A DNA stretch of 64,000 nucleotides from GCA-2697345 sp045565015 (GCA_045565015.1 JBJLGD010000028.1:68694-132693), one strand, 5' to 3'. Numbered from the stretch's first letter, positions 1 through 9,461 are shown. Notes: generated by a model not told the origin, from the letters alone. Translations and numbers: made by a program.

Positions 1-371
1 CTGAATCTGGCGTAAATGTTGATATGATTGTACAAAATATTTCAGATGAAGGGCTTACAGATATGACTTTTTCTTGCCCTGTAGAAGAGGTGGATAAAGC
101 TAGAAAAGCAATTAAAGAAAACAAAGAATCTAGTAACTTAGTTTTTGAAGATTTAGTTGTAGATACGAATGTAGCTAAGGTGTCAGTTGTAGGTATCGGT
201 ATGCGTTCTCATGCTGGCGTTGCAGCTCAAATGTTTAATGCACTTAAAGAAGAAAATATAAATATAAAAGTCATAACCACCTCCGAAATAAAAATTTCAG
301 TCCTGATCGACAGGAAATATCTTGAGTTGGCTATTCAGGCTCTTCATGATACTTTTGAGCTAGAGAGCTAA
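1..371 (+). CDS. lysC: Aspartate kinase, C-terminal part (cut by window start)
   Basis: The reading frame is open from base 3 and runs to a stop at 369-371, so only the last ~123 codons are present. It encodes the tandem ACT regulatory domains of aspartate kinase, which phosphorylates aspartate at the entry to lysine, threonine and methionine synthesis. Typical ACT features are VDMIVQNIS at the start, VSVVGIGMRSHAGVAA in the second ACT domain and IKVITTSEIKIS near the end. These domains normally bind lysine or threonine for feedback control. The kinase domain lies outside the window. The gene converges on the FAD oxidase that follows. The family is clear. Confidence 0.93.
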   Translation, partial: ESGVNVDMIVQNISDEGLTDMTFSCPVEEVDKARKAIKENKESSNLVFEDLVVDTNVAKVSVVGIGMRSHAGVAAQMFNALKEENINIKVITTSEIKISVLIDRKYLELAIQALHDTFELES

Positions 372-380
372 CTTAAAAAC

Positions 381-1799
381 CTACTGTTTCGAATTAAACA
401 TCACACCAGGATTCATTATTCCTTTTGGGTCGAATGATTGTTTTAATAGCTCCATTAATTCAAGCTTTGTTGGTTCAGAATATTTTTGTAACTCCTTAAC
501 TTTTAAACGTCCAATGCCATGTTCAGCAGAGAATGAGCCGCCCATATCACTAACTATGTCATATAGGATGCTTTTAACCTTTTCTCTGTCTTTTTCTCTA
601 TCACTCCGAGATTCGCCCACCAATGGAAAAATGTTATAATGGAGATTTCCATCACCAATATGCCCAAAGCAATTGATACGGAATTCTCCAATTCTTGATA
701 TATTTTTTTCAGCCCTGGATATAAACTCAGGAATTAAGCTGATAGGAAACGAAATATCAGAGGAGGAGATAGCACCCACCCTATGATTTGCTTCAGGAAT
801 ACTTTCCCTTACCTTCCAAAAATCATTTCTTTGGCCTATCGATTGAGATATAACTCCATCCTTGACTAACTCTCGCTCATAAACCTCCGAAAAGAGCCCT
901 TCCAAAGCAGTTTGAGCAAAATCTTTTTGGTTACAGCTCACATCTATTAATACCATCCACTCAGGATTATTAGAAAACGGCGACTTTATCTCTGGACCAA
1001 CCTCTTTTAGAAAATCTAGTCCTACATTACTGATCAATTCAAATGCTGATATCTGGTCACCTAATCTATCTCGACAAATTTCAAATAATTCGATTGCCGT
1101 ACTTGGGTCTTTCACTACCAAAAAGGCAGAAGCTTGGCTCTGGGGTTTAGGGAATAATTTCAAGCTAGCAGCAGTTATAATTCCCAAAGTTCCTTCTGAT
1201 CCGATAAAGATATTTTTTAAATCATATCCCGTATTATCTTTTCTAAGACGTGAAAGGCCATTATATACTTTGCCATTAGGTAGCACTGTTTCTATTCCTA
1301 AACATAAGTCCCGCATATTTCCATACTTAACAACATTAATTCCACCTGCGTTTGTCGCTAAATTCCCACCGATATTAGCGGAGCCCTCGGACGCTAACGA
1401 TAATGGAAATATTTTATTTAAAGAATTTGCTACATCCTGAATATTTCTAAGAATTACACCCGCTTCAGCAATTATAATATTTTCTGAGGGCCAAAAGTTT
1501 CTAATCTTATTCATCCGTTCCAAAGATAATATAACTGGCTTAAATCCATTAGAAAGAATCTGTCCACCAACTAAACCTGTTCCGCCACCGTAGGGTATTA
1601 TGCCTATGTTAGACTCTGAACAGATACTGACAATTTTTGAGACATCCTCCACATTATTAGGGGCTAATAACAACCCTTCAACACCAAAATGTCTACCACG
1701 TGGTTCCTCTAAGTACGATTGTGAAAACTCTCTAAAAGTGTCTGCAGATAAACTTTCTCTCAGTTTCTTTTCGATTTTATCACTTAATGGGTTCAGCAT
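381..1799 (-). CDS. FAD-linked D-2-hydroxyacid dehydrogenase (GlcD/D2HGDH family)
   Basis: A 472-residue flavoprotein of the GlcD / D-lactate / D-2-hydroxyglutarate dehydrogenase family, oxidising a D-2-hydroxyacid to the 2-oxoacid. The N-terminal PCMH FAD-binding domain carries GGGTGLVGG at residues 71-79 and, later, FIGSEGTLGIIT. The C-terminal FAD-oxidase domain shows the metal/substrate motif HIGDGNLHY (about 380-388) and AEHGIGRLK (about 425-433). Length fits a single-subunit enzyme. The exact substrate cannot be read from the sequence; D-2-hydroxyglutarate or D-lactate are the likely ones. It is convergent with lysC and 90 bp downstream of the GNAT gene. Confidence 0.85.
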   Translation of the reverse strand: MLNPLSDKIEKKLRESLSADTFREFSQSYLEEPRGRHFGVEGLLLAPNNVEDVSKIVSICSESNIGIIPYGGGTGLVGGQILSNGFKPVILSLERMNKIRNFWPSENIIIAEAGVILRNIQDVANSLNKIFPLSLASEGSANIGGNLATNAGGINVVKYGNMRDLCLGIETVLPNGKVYNGLSRLRKDNTGYDLKNIFIGSEGTLGIITAASLKLFPKPQSQASAFLVVKDPSTAIELFEICRDRLGDQISAFELISNVGLDFLKEVGPEIKSPFSNNPEWMVLIDVSCNQKDFAQTALEGLFSEVYERELVKDGVISQSIGQRNDFWKVRESIPEANHRVGAISSSDISFPISLIPEFISRAEKNISRIGEFRINCFGHIGDGNLHYNIFPLVGESRSDREKDREKVKSILYDIVSDMGGSFSAEHGIGRLKVKELQKYSEPTKLELMELLKQSFDPKGIMNPGVMFNSKQ

Positions 1800-1889
1800 A
1801 TCTGAAGGCTCTATCTCTAATTTGAAATCAAATCTCTAGTAAATTACGATTAATACATAAACCGATTAATATAAACTCTTTATTTCTTA

Positions 1890-2471
1890 TTAAACGTCAG
1901 TCTTGCCTCTTCGATCTGATCTAAGACAGGAATATAATACATGGTTACGCCACCTCCCATTTATTTGAAGGTAGCTTTGAGCAACTCCTTCATATTTGAA
2001 ATTAGATTTTTCTAAAACAGTTCTAGACGCAATATTTTCTGGGAGACAAGCTGCTTCCAACCGACTTAAGTCTAATGAGTGAAATGCATAATGTACTAAT
2101 GCTCCGATTGATTCTTTCATAAAGCCATTTCGGGCAAAAGTTTGACCTATCCAATAACCCAGTGTACCGGCCTGGGCAGGACCTCGTCGAATATTATCCA
2201 GAGTGATAGCCCCTAAGAGAGCTCCACTATTTCTTTCAAACATGAATACCGGTAAAGCTGTTTTATCTCTTAGAGATTTTTTTGACCAATACACTCGATT
2301 AAGAAAATTTTTCTTAGATAAGTGATCTGCTGACCAAGAGGGTTCCCACGGCTCCAAAAACTCAATACTTTTTTCCCGTAAAGCTACCCACTGGTCAAAA
2401 TCACTATGAATAGGAGGCCTTAACAACATTCGTTCGGTTTCAATGTTTAATTGTCGAGTAAGCTTAAGCAT
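1890..2471 (-). CDS. GNAT N-acetyltransferase, RimJ/RimL-like
   Basis: A 193-residue GNAT-fold acetyltransferase of the RimJ/RimL type, which transfers acetyl from acetyl-CoA to protein N-termini. It opens with IETERMLLRPP, the standard first strand of this subfamily, then LGAITLDNIRRG, the acetyl-CoA region GYWIGQTFARNGFMKES, and the late helix LEAACLPENIASRTVLEKSNF. It lies 3 bp downstream of the M16 peptidase stop, so the two are almost certainly co-transcribed, an arrangement common in alphaproteobacteria. Substrate is inferred only from the subfamily; ribosomal protein S5 is the classical RimJ target. Confidence 0.82.
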   Translation of the reverse strand: MLKLTRQLNIETERMLLRPPIHSDFDQWVALREKSIEFLEPWEPSWSADHLSKKNFLNRVYWSKKSLRDKTALPVFMFERNSGALLGAITLDNIRRGPAQAGTLGYWIGQTFARNGFMKESIGALVHYAFHSLDLSRLEAACLPENIASRTVLEKSNFKYEGVAQSYLQINGRWRNHVLYSCLRSDRRGKTDV

Positions 2472-2474
2472 TTC

Positions 2475-3734
2475 TTAATTCATTCTATCAAGAATTTCTT
2501 TGAAGTCCTTAGCCTTTCTAACTGGGCCATACGCTGCTACAGCTAGACGCTTATTTGATATTAAACTTTCAGAAAAGGCTTTGACGCTATCGACGCTAAC
2601 GTTGTCAATTTTTTCGACTGTATCTGCTAGGTCAGGTACAACTCCCCAAATGCTGACTAGCCTTGCAAGCCTTTCTGCACGAGATGAAGAACTTTCTAAC
2701 CCCATCAGAAGGCCCGCCTTCATTTGGGTTTTTGCCCTATCGACTTCTTTTACCATTAAATCTTCACAGACACGCTTTAACTCATCTAAAATTATATCAG
2801 AAATGCTGGAGATAGATCCCTCGGAGGTTCCAGTGTATATCGTTAATAAGCCTATATCTGAATATGCCGCTAATTGTGAAAATATAGAGTAACATAGCCC
2901 GCGTTTTTCTCGTATTTCTTGAAAGAGCCTTGAAGACATTCCTCCACCAAATAAACTTGCAAATGTTTGAGCTGTATAGAAATTCTTATCCCTATAGCCA
3001 CACGCCTGTAATCCTATGGCAAGGTGAGCCTGTTCTAATGTTTTTACAACCTTCTTACTCCCATTGGCGAATTTGGCTGGCTGAACACTTTCAACTCTCC
3101 TAGCAGGTAAATCACCAAAAATCTTTTCTGCTAAGCGTACTATTTCATCATGATCAACAGCGCCTGCTGCAGATAAAATCAATTTTTCTGGGTTATAATG
3201 ACGAGAAACAAACTTGGATAAATCGTTTTTAGTGAAACTTGAAACTTTTTCTATTGGGCCAAGTATAGTTCTACCCAAAGATTGATCAGGAAATGCGATT
3301 TCCTGCAACCAATCAAAAATTACATCATCAGGTGTGTCTAACGACATTCCAATCTCTTGTATTATTACACTCCGTTCGACCTCTATTTCTTTCTCTTCAA
3401 ATGTTGGGTTGCGCAAAATATCACCAATAACATCAATAGCTAAACTAACATCCTTTTTCAGGACACGGGTATAATAAGCAGTCATTTCTTTGCTAGTGTA
3501 AGCATTAATATACCCACCGACATCTTCTATTTGTTCAGCTATTTCAAGTGCTGTTCTGTTAGTGGTCCCCTTAAAAGCCATGTGTTCCAAAAAATGAGCA
3601 ATACCATTTTGTTCAACACTTTCGTGTCTTCCACCGGCACTCACCCATATACCGATTGTTGCACTTTCTAAACCTGGCATATTCTCTGTTACAATGCGAA
3701 AGCCATTAGCTAGAGTGTGTAATTGATTGCTCAA
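2475..3734 (-). CDS. M16 zinc peptidase (mitochondrial processing peptidase-like)
   Basis: A 419-residue M16B metallopeptidase, related to the beta subunit of the mitochondrial processing peptidase. The inverted zinc motif HFLEH is at residues 47-51 and the distal Glu lies in the helix around 120-130 (EVERSVIIQEI). The second M16 half contains GGGMSSRLFQEIREKRGLCY, the usual substrate-clamp region. No signal peptide is visible, so a cytoplasmic location is likely. It is 2 bp downstream of thrC and 3 bp upstream of the GNAT gene, forming a tight operon. Substrates of the bacterial members are poorly known. Confidence 0.9.
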   Translation of the reverse strand: MSNQLHTLANGFRIVTENMPGLESATIGIWVSAGGRHESVEQNGIAHFLEHMAFKGTTNRTALEIAEQIEDVGGYINAYTSKEMTAYYTRVLKKDVSLAIDVIGDILRNPTFEEKEIEVERSVIIQEIGMSLDTPDDVIFDWLQEIAFPDQSLGRTILGPIEKVSSFTKNDLSKFVSRHYNPEKLILSAAGAVDHDEIVRLAEKIFGDLPARRVESVQPAKFANGSKKVVKTLEQAHLAIGLQACGYRDKNFYTAQTFASLFGGGMSSRLFQEIREKRGLCYSIFSQLAAYSDIGLLTIYTGTSEGSISSISDIILDELKRVCEDLMVKEVDRAKTQMKAGLLMGLESSSSRAERLARLVSIWGVVPDLADTVEKIDNVSVDSVKAFSESLISNKRLAVAAYGPVRKAKDFKEILDRMN

Positions 3735-3736
3735 AT

Positions 3737-5119
3737 TTAAATCCTTTCCAGAATAATTTTCTTAATAATTTCAAGATCTATTTTTAACTCGGTAATTCTT
3801 TCGTCCTTATCAAATAGATCAGTTATATAGTTTAAACTTTCAGGTTGTTTCCCTGTAGCATTTTGGAATGCCGTTGAAAATTTCCCTGGATGCGCTGTAG
3901 CGAGTGTTATCATTGTTTCTTCACTTATATTATCTTCTGCGACTTTCAGACCAATCGCTGTATGAGGACAAACATCTAATTTGTAATTCTTGCGTACTTC
4001 CATTATTGTTTTGGCTGTTTGCGCCTCGCTAACTCTACCTGAAGAATAATATTTAAGTAAATTGGTATAAGCCAATTTTTGAAGCTCACAACTTCCACTA
4101 TTATTGAAACTCTCAAAAAATTTACAAACTTTTGTAGTATCTTTATTCAGAGCATAATAAACAGCTCGTTCAAAATTAGAGCTAACCTGAATATCCATCG
4201 AGGGGCTTATCGATGGTTTAACCTCCGCTCTAGTATAATGACCACTTATTAGAGTATTATGGAGTATATCATTTTGGTTAGTCGCTATGTATAATTTAGA
4301 TATAGGTAAACCCATTTGTTTTGCCATATAGCCAGCGAATATATCACCAAAATTACCCGTTGGAACGGTATAACTAACATGATGGCAATCACTATCAAGT
4401 GATGAAAATGATGAAAAATAATATACAATTTGAGCCATTATTCGAGCCCAGTTAATCGAATTTACACCTGAAAGATTAACTTTGTCACGAAATACCAGAT
4501 CACTAAATAAATCTTTAACAATTTTCTGACAATCATCAAAATCGCCATCTATTGAAATTGCATGCACATTATTTTCTGATGGAGTTGACATCTGACGGCG
4601 TTGAACCTCAGACACCCGTCCTCTTGGAAAAAATATAAATACATCAACTTCTTTTAACCCTTTGAATGCCTCTATTGCCGCTGACCCGGTGTCGCCTGAA
4701 GTTGCTCCTATGATAGTAACCCGTCTGCCAGACTTTGCCAGAGATACCCTAAAAAGTTGACCAATAAGTTGCATAGCAAAATCTTTAAATGCTAGAGTAG
4801 GTCCATGGAATAGCTCTAGCAAGAAATGCTTTTCACTAAGTCTTTGAATAGGAGCTCTAGCCATATGTCTAAAGTTTGAATAAGATTTATTTATTATTTC
4901 TTGGAATTCTTCTCTAGAGAATGCATCGCGCACAAAAGGCTCCATTACAGTATAGGCTATCTCCTCATAAGAACTTCCTTTGAATTCAAGGATAGTCTCT
5001 TTACTGAGAATCGGAACACACTTAGGAAGATATAATCCTCCGTCTCTGGCTAATCCTGATAGCATGGCCTCTTCAAAGTTTAACTCTGGCGCCGTTCCTC
5101 TGGTAGAAATATATCGCAT
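3737..5119 (-). CDS. thrC: Threonine synthase
   Basis: A 460-residue PLP enzyme converting O-phosphohomoserine to threonine. The PLP lysine is K112 in LAFKDFAMQ and the phosphate-binding loop is TSGDTGSAA. The N-terminal MRYISTRG and the LARDGGLYLP segment are typical of the class II (long) bacterial form. With aspartate kinase at the window start it supplies part of aspartate-family amino-acid synthesis. It sits 9 bp after the SURF1 gene and 2 bp before the M16 peptidase. The position after the cox genes is the ordinary alphaproteobacterial one. Confidence 0.95.
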   Translation of the reverse strand: MRYISTRGTAPELNFEEAMLSGLARDGGLYLPKCVPILSKETILEFKGSSYEEIAYTVMEPFVRDAFSREEFQEIINKSYSNFRHMARAPIQRLSEKHFLLELFHGPTLAFKDFAMQLIGQLFRVSLAKSGRRVTIIGATSGDTGSAAIEAFKGLKEVDVFIFFPRGRVSEVQRRQMSTPSENNVHAISIDGDFDDCQKIVKDLFSDLVFRDKVNLSGVNSINWARIMAQIVYYFSSFSSLDSDCHHVSYTVPTGNFGDIFAGYMAKQMGLPISKLYIATNQNDILHNTLISGHYTRAEVKPSISPSMDIQVSSNFERAVYYALNKDTTKVCKFFESFNNSGSCELQKLAYTNLLKYYSSGRVSEAQTAKTIMEVRKNYKLDVCPHTAIGLKVAEDNISEETMITLATAHPGKFSTAFQNATGKQPESLNYITDLFDKDERITELKIDLEIIKKIILERI

Positions 5120-5128
5120 TCGGGCCTC

Positions 5129-5806
5129 TTAACTATTTTTCTCAACTCTAATACGCCAAAGTAGATATACTGTCATCCCCAACCAAACGAAAGCTAACGA
5201 AAACCAAGTTATAGCATATTGAAAATGGTTATTCGGAATCCTTACAGAGCTTATAGGTAACATCATCACATTTGAGTTATTGGGGGTTATACTCCTAGCA
5301 ACTAGTAGAATGGGCTTTGTATTAAGTTCTAACGCAATTCTTTTTATATCTCTTGCAAACCAGATTTTTTTTTCCTGATCTGGTTCGGGCGTAAAACTAT
5401 CGATTTCATCTGGCCAATAAAGATTTCCCAAAACATCTACTCTTCGTGTAACCCTTAATTTATTTTTACGTTCTAGACTAATAAAACCCTGATCCAACAA
5501 AATTTTACCGCTTAGAGTTTCAAAAACACTGATCAGACGATAACCAGCTCCCTTAGTTTTGAGTGAAATAAGAACATGTGCTTCCTCTTGCAGGATTTGC
5601 CCCTCAGCTCTCACTGGTAAATACTGATCTTTTCGAGTAATTAATTCCAAATTGAGTTCTACTGGTTCTGCCGTTATTGTATTATCAATATCGCTTAAAA
5701 TAGCCTGCTTCCATGATAATCTGTGAACTTGCCAAAAACCCAAGGAAACTAAAACTAAGACACCGCACATACCGAGAAGTAGGGGAATGAAAAAATTTTT
5801 CTCCAC
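5129..5806 (-). CDS. surf1: SURF1 family cytochrome oxidase assembly protein
   Basis: A 225-residue SURF1/Shy1 homologue, a membrane protein needed for haem a insertion into oxidase subunit I. It has the diagnostic two-helix layout: one transmembrane helix near residues 8-26 (LLLGMCGVLVLVSLGFWQVHRL, with the family's GxWQxxR-like GFWQVHRLSWK) and one near the C-terminus (FSLAFVWLGMTVYLLWRIR). The domain between them is periplasmic. NNHFQYAITWFSLA before the last helix is the conserved NxxxYxxTW-type signature. It lies between coxC and thrC in the oxidase operon. Confidence 0.9.
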   Translation of the reverse strand: MEKNFFIPLLLGMCGVLVLVSLGFWQVHRLSWKQAILSDIDNTITAEPVELNLELITRKDQYLPVRAEGQILQEEAHVLISLKTKGAGYRLISVFETLSGKILLDQGFISLERKNKLRVTRRVDVLGNLYWPDEIDSFTPEPDQEKKIWFARDIKRIALELNTKPILLVARSITPNNSNVMMLPISSVRIPNNHFQYAITWFSLAFVWLGMTVYLLWRIRVEKNS

Positions 5807-5860
5807 CTACTGCGCCTCAGGTTTTCTCGATGATGGAGCTACCCAACTCGTTATAATGAA

Positions 5861-6661
5861 TTAACCGCCCCACACATAAACTGCCAAAAATAAAAATAAC
5901 CAAACAACGTCAACAAAGTGCCAATACCATGCAGCAGCTTCAAAACCGATATGACGCTCCGGGGTAAAGTGCCCGGCATATGTTCTTATAAGACATACCC
6001 CCAAGAAGATTGTCCCAATTAAAACATGGAAGCCGTGAAACCCAGTAGCCATAAAGAAGTTCGCTCCATAAATATTACCAGAAAATCCAAAGGCTGCATG
6101 ACCATACTCATAGGCTTGAAACCCGGTAAATAACGCACCAAGGAGGATTGCTAAAATAAGCCCATTCTTGAGATCTTTACGATTATTTTCATGAACCAAA
6201 GCATGATGTGCCCAGGTTGCTGCTGCTCCAGAGCATAAGAGAATAAGCGTGTTGATTAATGGTAAATGCCAAGGGTCAAAAGTTTCTATTCCTACTGGTG
6301 GCCAAACTCCGTCAATTGCTGGTGAATTTGGGCCCATTGGATACATTGCATGCTTAAAAAACGACCAAAACCAGGCAAGAAAGAACATAACCTCAGAAGT
6401 TATAAAAAATATGAAACCGTATCTTAAGCCAATCCTTACGACTGGTGTATGATCTCCAACGTTACTCTCGTCTATTACATCTGCCCACCAGGTAAACATC
6501 ACATACAAAACAGCTACTAGCCCTATAACTGCCAACCACGGGCTAGATCCATGCATCCACCTTACAACTCCTGTGAGCATCGCAAAAGCAGCAACAGCAC
6601 CTAAAAATGGATTAATTGATGGTGATAAAATATGATAATCATGATTTTTTGAATGTGCCAT
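5861..6661 (-). CDS. coxC: Cytochrome c oxidase subunit III
   Basis: A 266-residue, seven-helix subunit III of the aa3-type terminal oxidase. Family features include FTWWADVIDES, GFIFFITSEVMFFLAWFW (with the conserved Glu of helix III) and the C-terminal AAAWYWHFVDVVWLFLFLAVYVWGG. Subunit III stabilises the catalytic subunit and is part of the proton uptake side. It is preceded by ctaG (20 bp) and followed by the SURF1 gene. Length is normal. Confidence 0.97.
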   Translation of the reverse strand: MAHSKNHDYHILSPSINPFLGAVAAFAMLTGVVRWMHGSSPWLAVIGLVAVLYVMFTWWADVIDESNVGDHTPVVRIGLRYGFIFFITSEVMFFLAWFWSFFKHAMYPMGPNSPAIDGVWPPVGIETFDPWHLPLINTLILLCSGAAATWAHHALVHENNRKDLKNGLILAILLGALFTGFQAYEYGHAAFGFSGNIYGANFFMATGFHGFHVLIGTIFLGVCLIRTYAGHFTPERHIGFEAAAWYWHFVDVVWLFLFLAVYVWGG

Positions 6662-6681
6662 TTTAATCCCCTTGGTCAGCT

Positions 6682-7263
6682 TTAATCAGATTTAATGTTA
6701 GGTAAAGGTTGCGAAATCAATCTAGCTTCGTCAACTATTTCTTGTTCAAAAAAAGTATAACTTAGTGTTATCTGTTCAATAAATTTCCCATCTCTGTCAT
6801 TTTCAATCTCCGGATCGATATAAAACGTAACTGGCATTTGAACTCTTTCACCCGGCGCTAAAATTTGTTCTTCAAAACAAAAGCAATCTATTTTAGTAAA
6901 AAATGAACCTGCACTAAAAGGAAAAACATTATAACTAGCGGTGCCCATTATAGGCCTATCCGTAGGATTATATGCTTCGTAAAATGCTAAAGCTGTTTCT
7001 CCTATTTTTAATTTGACCTCTTTTTGTACTGGCCTGAACTCCCATTCTAGCCCACGATCAACTGAACCATCGAACCGTACCTTGATCTCCTTATTAATAA
7101 CTACATTAGGCCCACTACTCGCCGTCAGTGTAGTACCAGCAAATCCGGTGACCCTACAAAACCAATCATAGAATGGCACTGAAGCAAATGCTAAGCTAAC
7201 CATAGTAACCACAACAATAGACAAAAGTGTGAATACTTTTTTATTTTTCTTTGCTAGCTCCAT
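6682..7263 (-). CDS. ctaG: Cytochrome c oxidase assembly protein CtaG/Cox11
   Basis: A 193-residue Cox11 homologue that delivers copper to the CuB site of oxidase subunit I. It has one N-terminal transmembrane helix (about residues 10-32) and a periplasmic beta domain. The copper-binding motif CFCFEEQ is present, as are VPFYDWFCRVTGFAGT just after the helix and the family's MPVTFYIDPEI. It is separated from the CoxF-like gene by 1 bp. Its presence implies that a copper-haem subunit I is made somewhere in this genome, although coxA is not in this operon. Confidence 0.95.
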   Translation of the reverse strand: MELAKKNKKVFTLLSIVVVTMVSLAFASVPFYDWFCRVTGFAGTTLTASSGPNVVINKEIKVRFDGSVDRGLEWEFRPVQKEVKLKIGETALAFYEAYNPTDRPIMGTASYNVFPFSAGSFFTKIDCFCFEEQILAPGERVQMPVTFYIDPEIENDRDGKFIEQITLSYTFFEQEIVDEARLISQPLPNIKSD

Positions 7264-7264
7264 T

Positions 7265-7459
7265 TTAATCTTTTATTTCTGGTAAAAGTGACGGACGTAC
7301 TACGTGATCATATGCTTCTAAACCATTTCCGTTGGAAACCTTCACTATTGTAAGGCAGAATATTAACGCAACAAACCCTATTAAAATAACACTTAACCAA
7401 ACGTTTCTATTTAACCTTCTACTATGTAATTCATGTGATCGTCGTATACTCAAAACCAT
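7265..7459 (-). CDS. Small CoxF-like single-span membrane protein
   Basis: A 64-residue protein with one predicted transmembrane helix (WLSVILIGFVALIFCLTIVKV, starting near residue 21), a basic N-terminus (RRSHELHSRRLNRN) that should stay cytoplasmic, and a short C-terminal tail. The position between ctaB and ctaG and the FxLTIVKV end of the helix match the small CoxF proteins of alphaproteobacterial oxidase operons. It overlaps the end of ctaB by 10 bp, which suggests translational coupling. No catalytic motif is visible. An oxidase assembly role is inferred from location only. Confidence 0.75.
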   Translation of the reverse strand: MVLSIRRSHELHSRRLNRNVWLSVILIGFVALIFCLTIVKVSNGNGLEAYDHVVRPSLLPEIKD

Positions 7460-8385
7460 GCCTCCAAACCAAAACTAACCCAGACTGCTTGAATCGCTAG
7501 AGCAAGAAAATGAAGGAATAGATAAGATAAAGATTGTCTGAAGAATTTTCTTTCTTTTAAGTTATTATCGAGTTTCGAAACGTTTTCGTCCCGCTTTGTT
7601 AAATTCCACGCTCCGTTAACAAACCTGATGTTTAGTATCACTGCTGTAAATAGATATATCAAGCCACCAATACTTGTGAACGCTAAGCCAATCGCAACGG
7701 GAACCAAAAGAAAAGTATATAACAGTATATGACGGCGCGTTTTATTCTCTCCGTGTGTAACAGTGAGCATGGGGACTCCCGCCTCCGTATATTCATCGTT
7801 CATGAATAATGCCAAGGCCCAGAAATGAGGTGGTGTCCATAGGAATATTAACATAAACATCATTAGACTCTCTGTAGATACTTGTCCTGTCGCAACGGCC
7901 CAACCTATCATAGGTGGAAACGCTCCAGCAGCCCCTCCAATTACGATATTTTGAGGAGTCAATCTTTTTAACCACATAGTGTAAACAACGACATAGAAAA
8001 ATATGGTAAATGCAAGCAGGCCTGCAGCAAACCAGTTCGCTGCTAATCCCAACATGGTAACAGAAATGAAAGACAACCAAAGACCAAAGGACAGCGCCTC
8101 ACCTGGTTTAATACTTCCCATAGGTACTGGACGCTCGGATGTTCTTCGCATCAGCGCATCAATATCATGATCAAACCACATATTTAGTGCTCCCGAAGCC
8201 CCACCCCCAACTGCTATGAATAAAATAGATGTGAATGCAATAAACGGGTGAGTATTTCCAGGTGCAACAAATAGACCCACAGCCGCGGTAAATATTACAA
8301 GTGACATCACTCGCGGTTTCAATAATGCGAAATAATCAGTAAATTCTGCTTCTCTGTATTCTATATGAGTCGTTACATTAGTCAT
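7450..8385 (-). CDS. ctaB: Protohaem IX farnesyltransferase (haem O synthase)
   Basis: A 311-residue UbiA-type polytopic prenyltransferase that adds a farnesyl group to haem b to make haem O, the precursor of haem A. The prenyl-diphosphate Asp-rich motif NMWFDHDIDALMRRTSERPVP is partly visible around residue 70-90 and a second conserved region is NDEYTEAGVPMLTVTHGE. About eight or nine hydrophobic helices are expected. Only 40 bp separate its start from the stop of coxB, where coxA would normally lie. Confidence 0.96.
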   Translation of the reverse strand: MTNVTTHIEYREAEFTDYFALLKPRVMSLVIFTAAVGLFVAPGNTHPFIAFTSILFIAVGGGASGALNMWFDHDIDALMRRTSERPVPMGSIKPGEALSFGLWLSFISVTMLGLAANWFAAGLLAFTIFFYVVVYTMWLKRLTPQNIVIGGAAGAFPPMIGWAVATGQVSTESLMMFMLIFLWTPPHFWALALFMNDEYTEAGVPMLTVTHGENKTRRHILLYTFLLVPVAIGLAFTSIGGLIYLFTAVILNIRFVNGAWNLTKRDENVSKLDNNLKERKFFRQSLSYLFLHFLALAIQAVWVSFGLEAWF

Positions 8386-8425
8386 ATTACTTCTACATTA
8401 GTTCCAAGTATGGTCTTAATTAATT

Positions 8426-9307
8426 TCAATCAATCGATGCTAGTTTCGTAACCCGAGGTATACCAGCATATTCTTCGATAGCGCTATCAAGCCAGGTTTC
8501 ATATTTATCTTGGCTTACTACTTTAACGGTAATAGGCATGTAGGCATGGGACTTCCCACACAGTTCTGAACACTGTCCAAAATATATACCTTCCTTATCA
8601 GCTTTAAACCACAGCTCCGCCAATCTGCCTGGAACACCATCTTGTTTGACTCCAAAAGCTGGAATAGTCCACGCATGGATCACATCTGCACCTGTAACTT
8701 GAATTACGATTGTTTTATCCACGGGTATTACTAAGGCAGTATCAGTCGCCAGCAAAAACTCATCTTCTGAATATCCGGCCTCATTCAATTCATTAATAGT
8801 CTCAGGACTTATTCTATTCTCTCCAGCCCCTATCATGAAACTATCGAACTCAAATTCATGATCTACATACTCATAACTCCAGTACCATTGATTACCCGTT
8901 GCTTTAATTACGACTTCACCGTCTGGTATTATTTGAGATTTGAACAGAACCGGAATCGAAAATGCACCTATAAATATGAGAATTAGAACTGGTACCAAAG
9001 TCCAAGCAGTTTCCAACGTTGAGTTATGCGTAAATGTTGCTGGTTCAGGGTTTCTTGCCCGGTTAAATTTTACAATCGCATAAACTAGAAGAAAAGTTAC
9101 AAAGAGAGTAATTACTGTCACGATGACTAAAAGAAAGTTATCCAACCACTGTAAATCTCTAGCCATCTCTGTAACAGCTGGTTGAAAGCCCAGACCATGC
9201 GGGATCGGTTTTCCTATTATCTGAAGATTATCCGACACAGATTCAGCTAGTGCTGCTTTTACAGAAAAAAGGAAGGTGAATATAATAGAAAATTTTAAAA
9301 ATCTCAT
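8426..9307 (-). CDS. coxB: Cytochrome c oxidase subunit II
   Basis: A 293-residue subunit II carrying the binuclear CuA centre that accepts electrons from cytochrome c. There is a signal peptide (about residues 1-21, ending AALAES), two transmembrane helices (near 55-80 and 100-120) and a periplasmic cupredoxin domain. The aromatic loop WYWSYEY and the copper ligands C246, C250, H254 and M257 (QCSELCGKSHAYMPI) are intact, with another ligand in VIHAWTIP. It is the first gene of the minus-strand oxidase run. The gene that should follow it, coxA, is absent. Confidence 0.97.
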   Translation of the reverse strand: MRFLKFSIIFTFLFSVKAALAESVSDNLQIIGKPIPHGLGFQPAVTEMARDLQWLDNFLLVIVTVITLFVTFLLVYAIVKFNRARNPEPATFTHNSTLETAWTLVPVLILIFIGAFSIPVLFKSQIIPDGEVVIKATGNQWYWSYEYVDHEFEFDSFMIGAGENRISPETINELNEAGYSEDEFLLATDTALVIPVDKTIVIQVTGADVIHAWTIPAFGVKQDGVPGRLAELWFKADKEGIYFGQCSELCGKSHAYMPITVKVVSQDKYETWLDSAIEEYAGIPRVTKLASID

Positions 9308-9461
9308 CTAGTAATTCCTAAAAATAATTAATGGTATTGCAACACGCTGAACTTTATATAGTATTTCGCAGAGACCATATAAACCACTAGGTAGCAAGTA
9401 TTTGAGGCTCTTTCGCGCTACCATGCCGCAGGCTTTTGACACAACAATTTAGAAAGTTTTA

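Noticed and set aside
9390..9422. Hairpin GGTAGC...GCTACC in the coxB-tldD gap as riboswitch or terminator
   Set aside because: A six-base stem with a 21-base loop and no T run is weak; nothing else supports a function.
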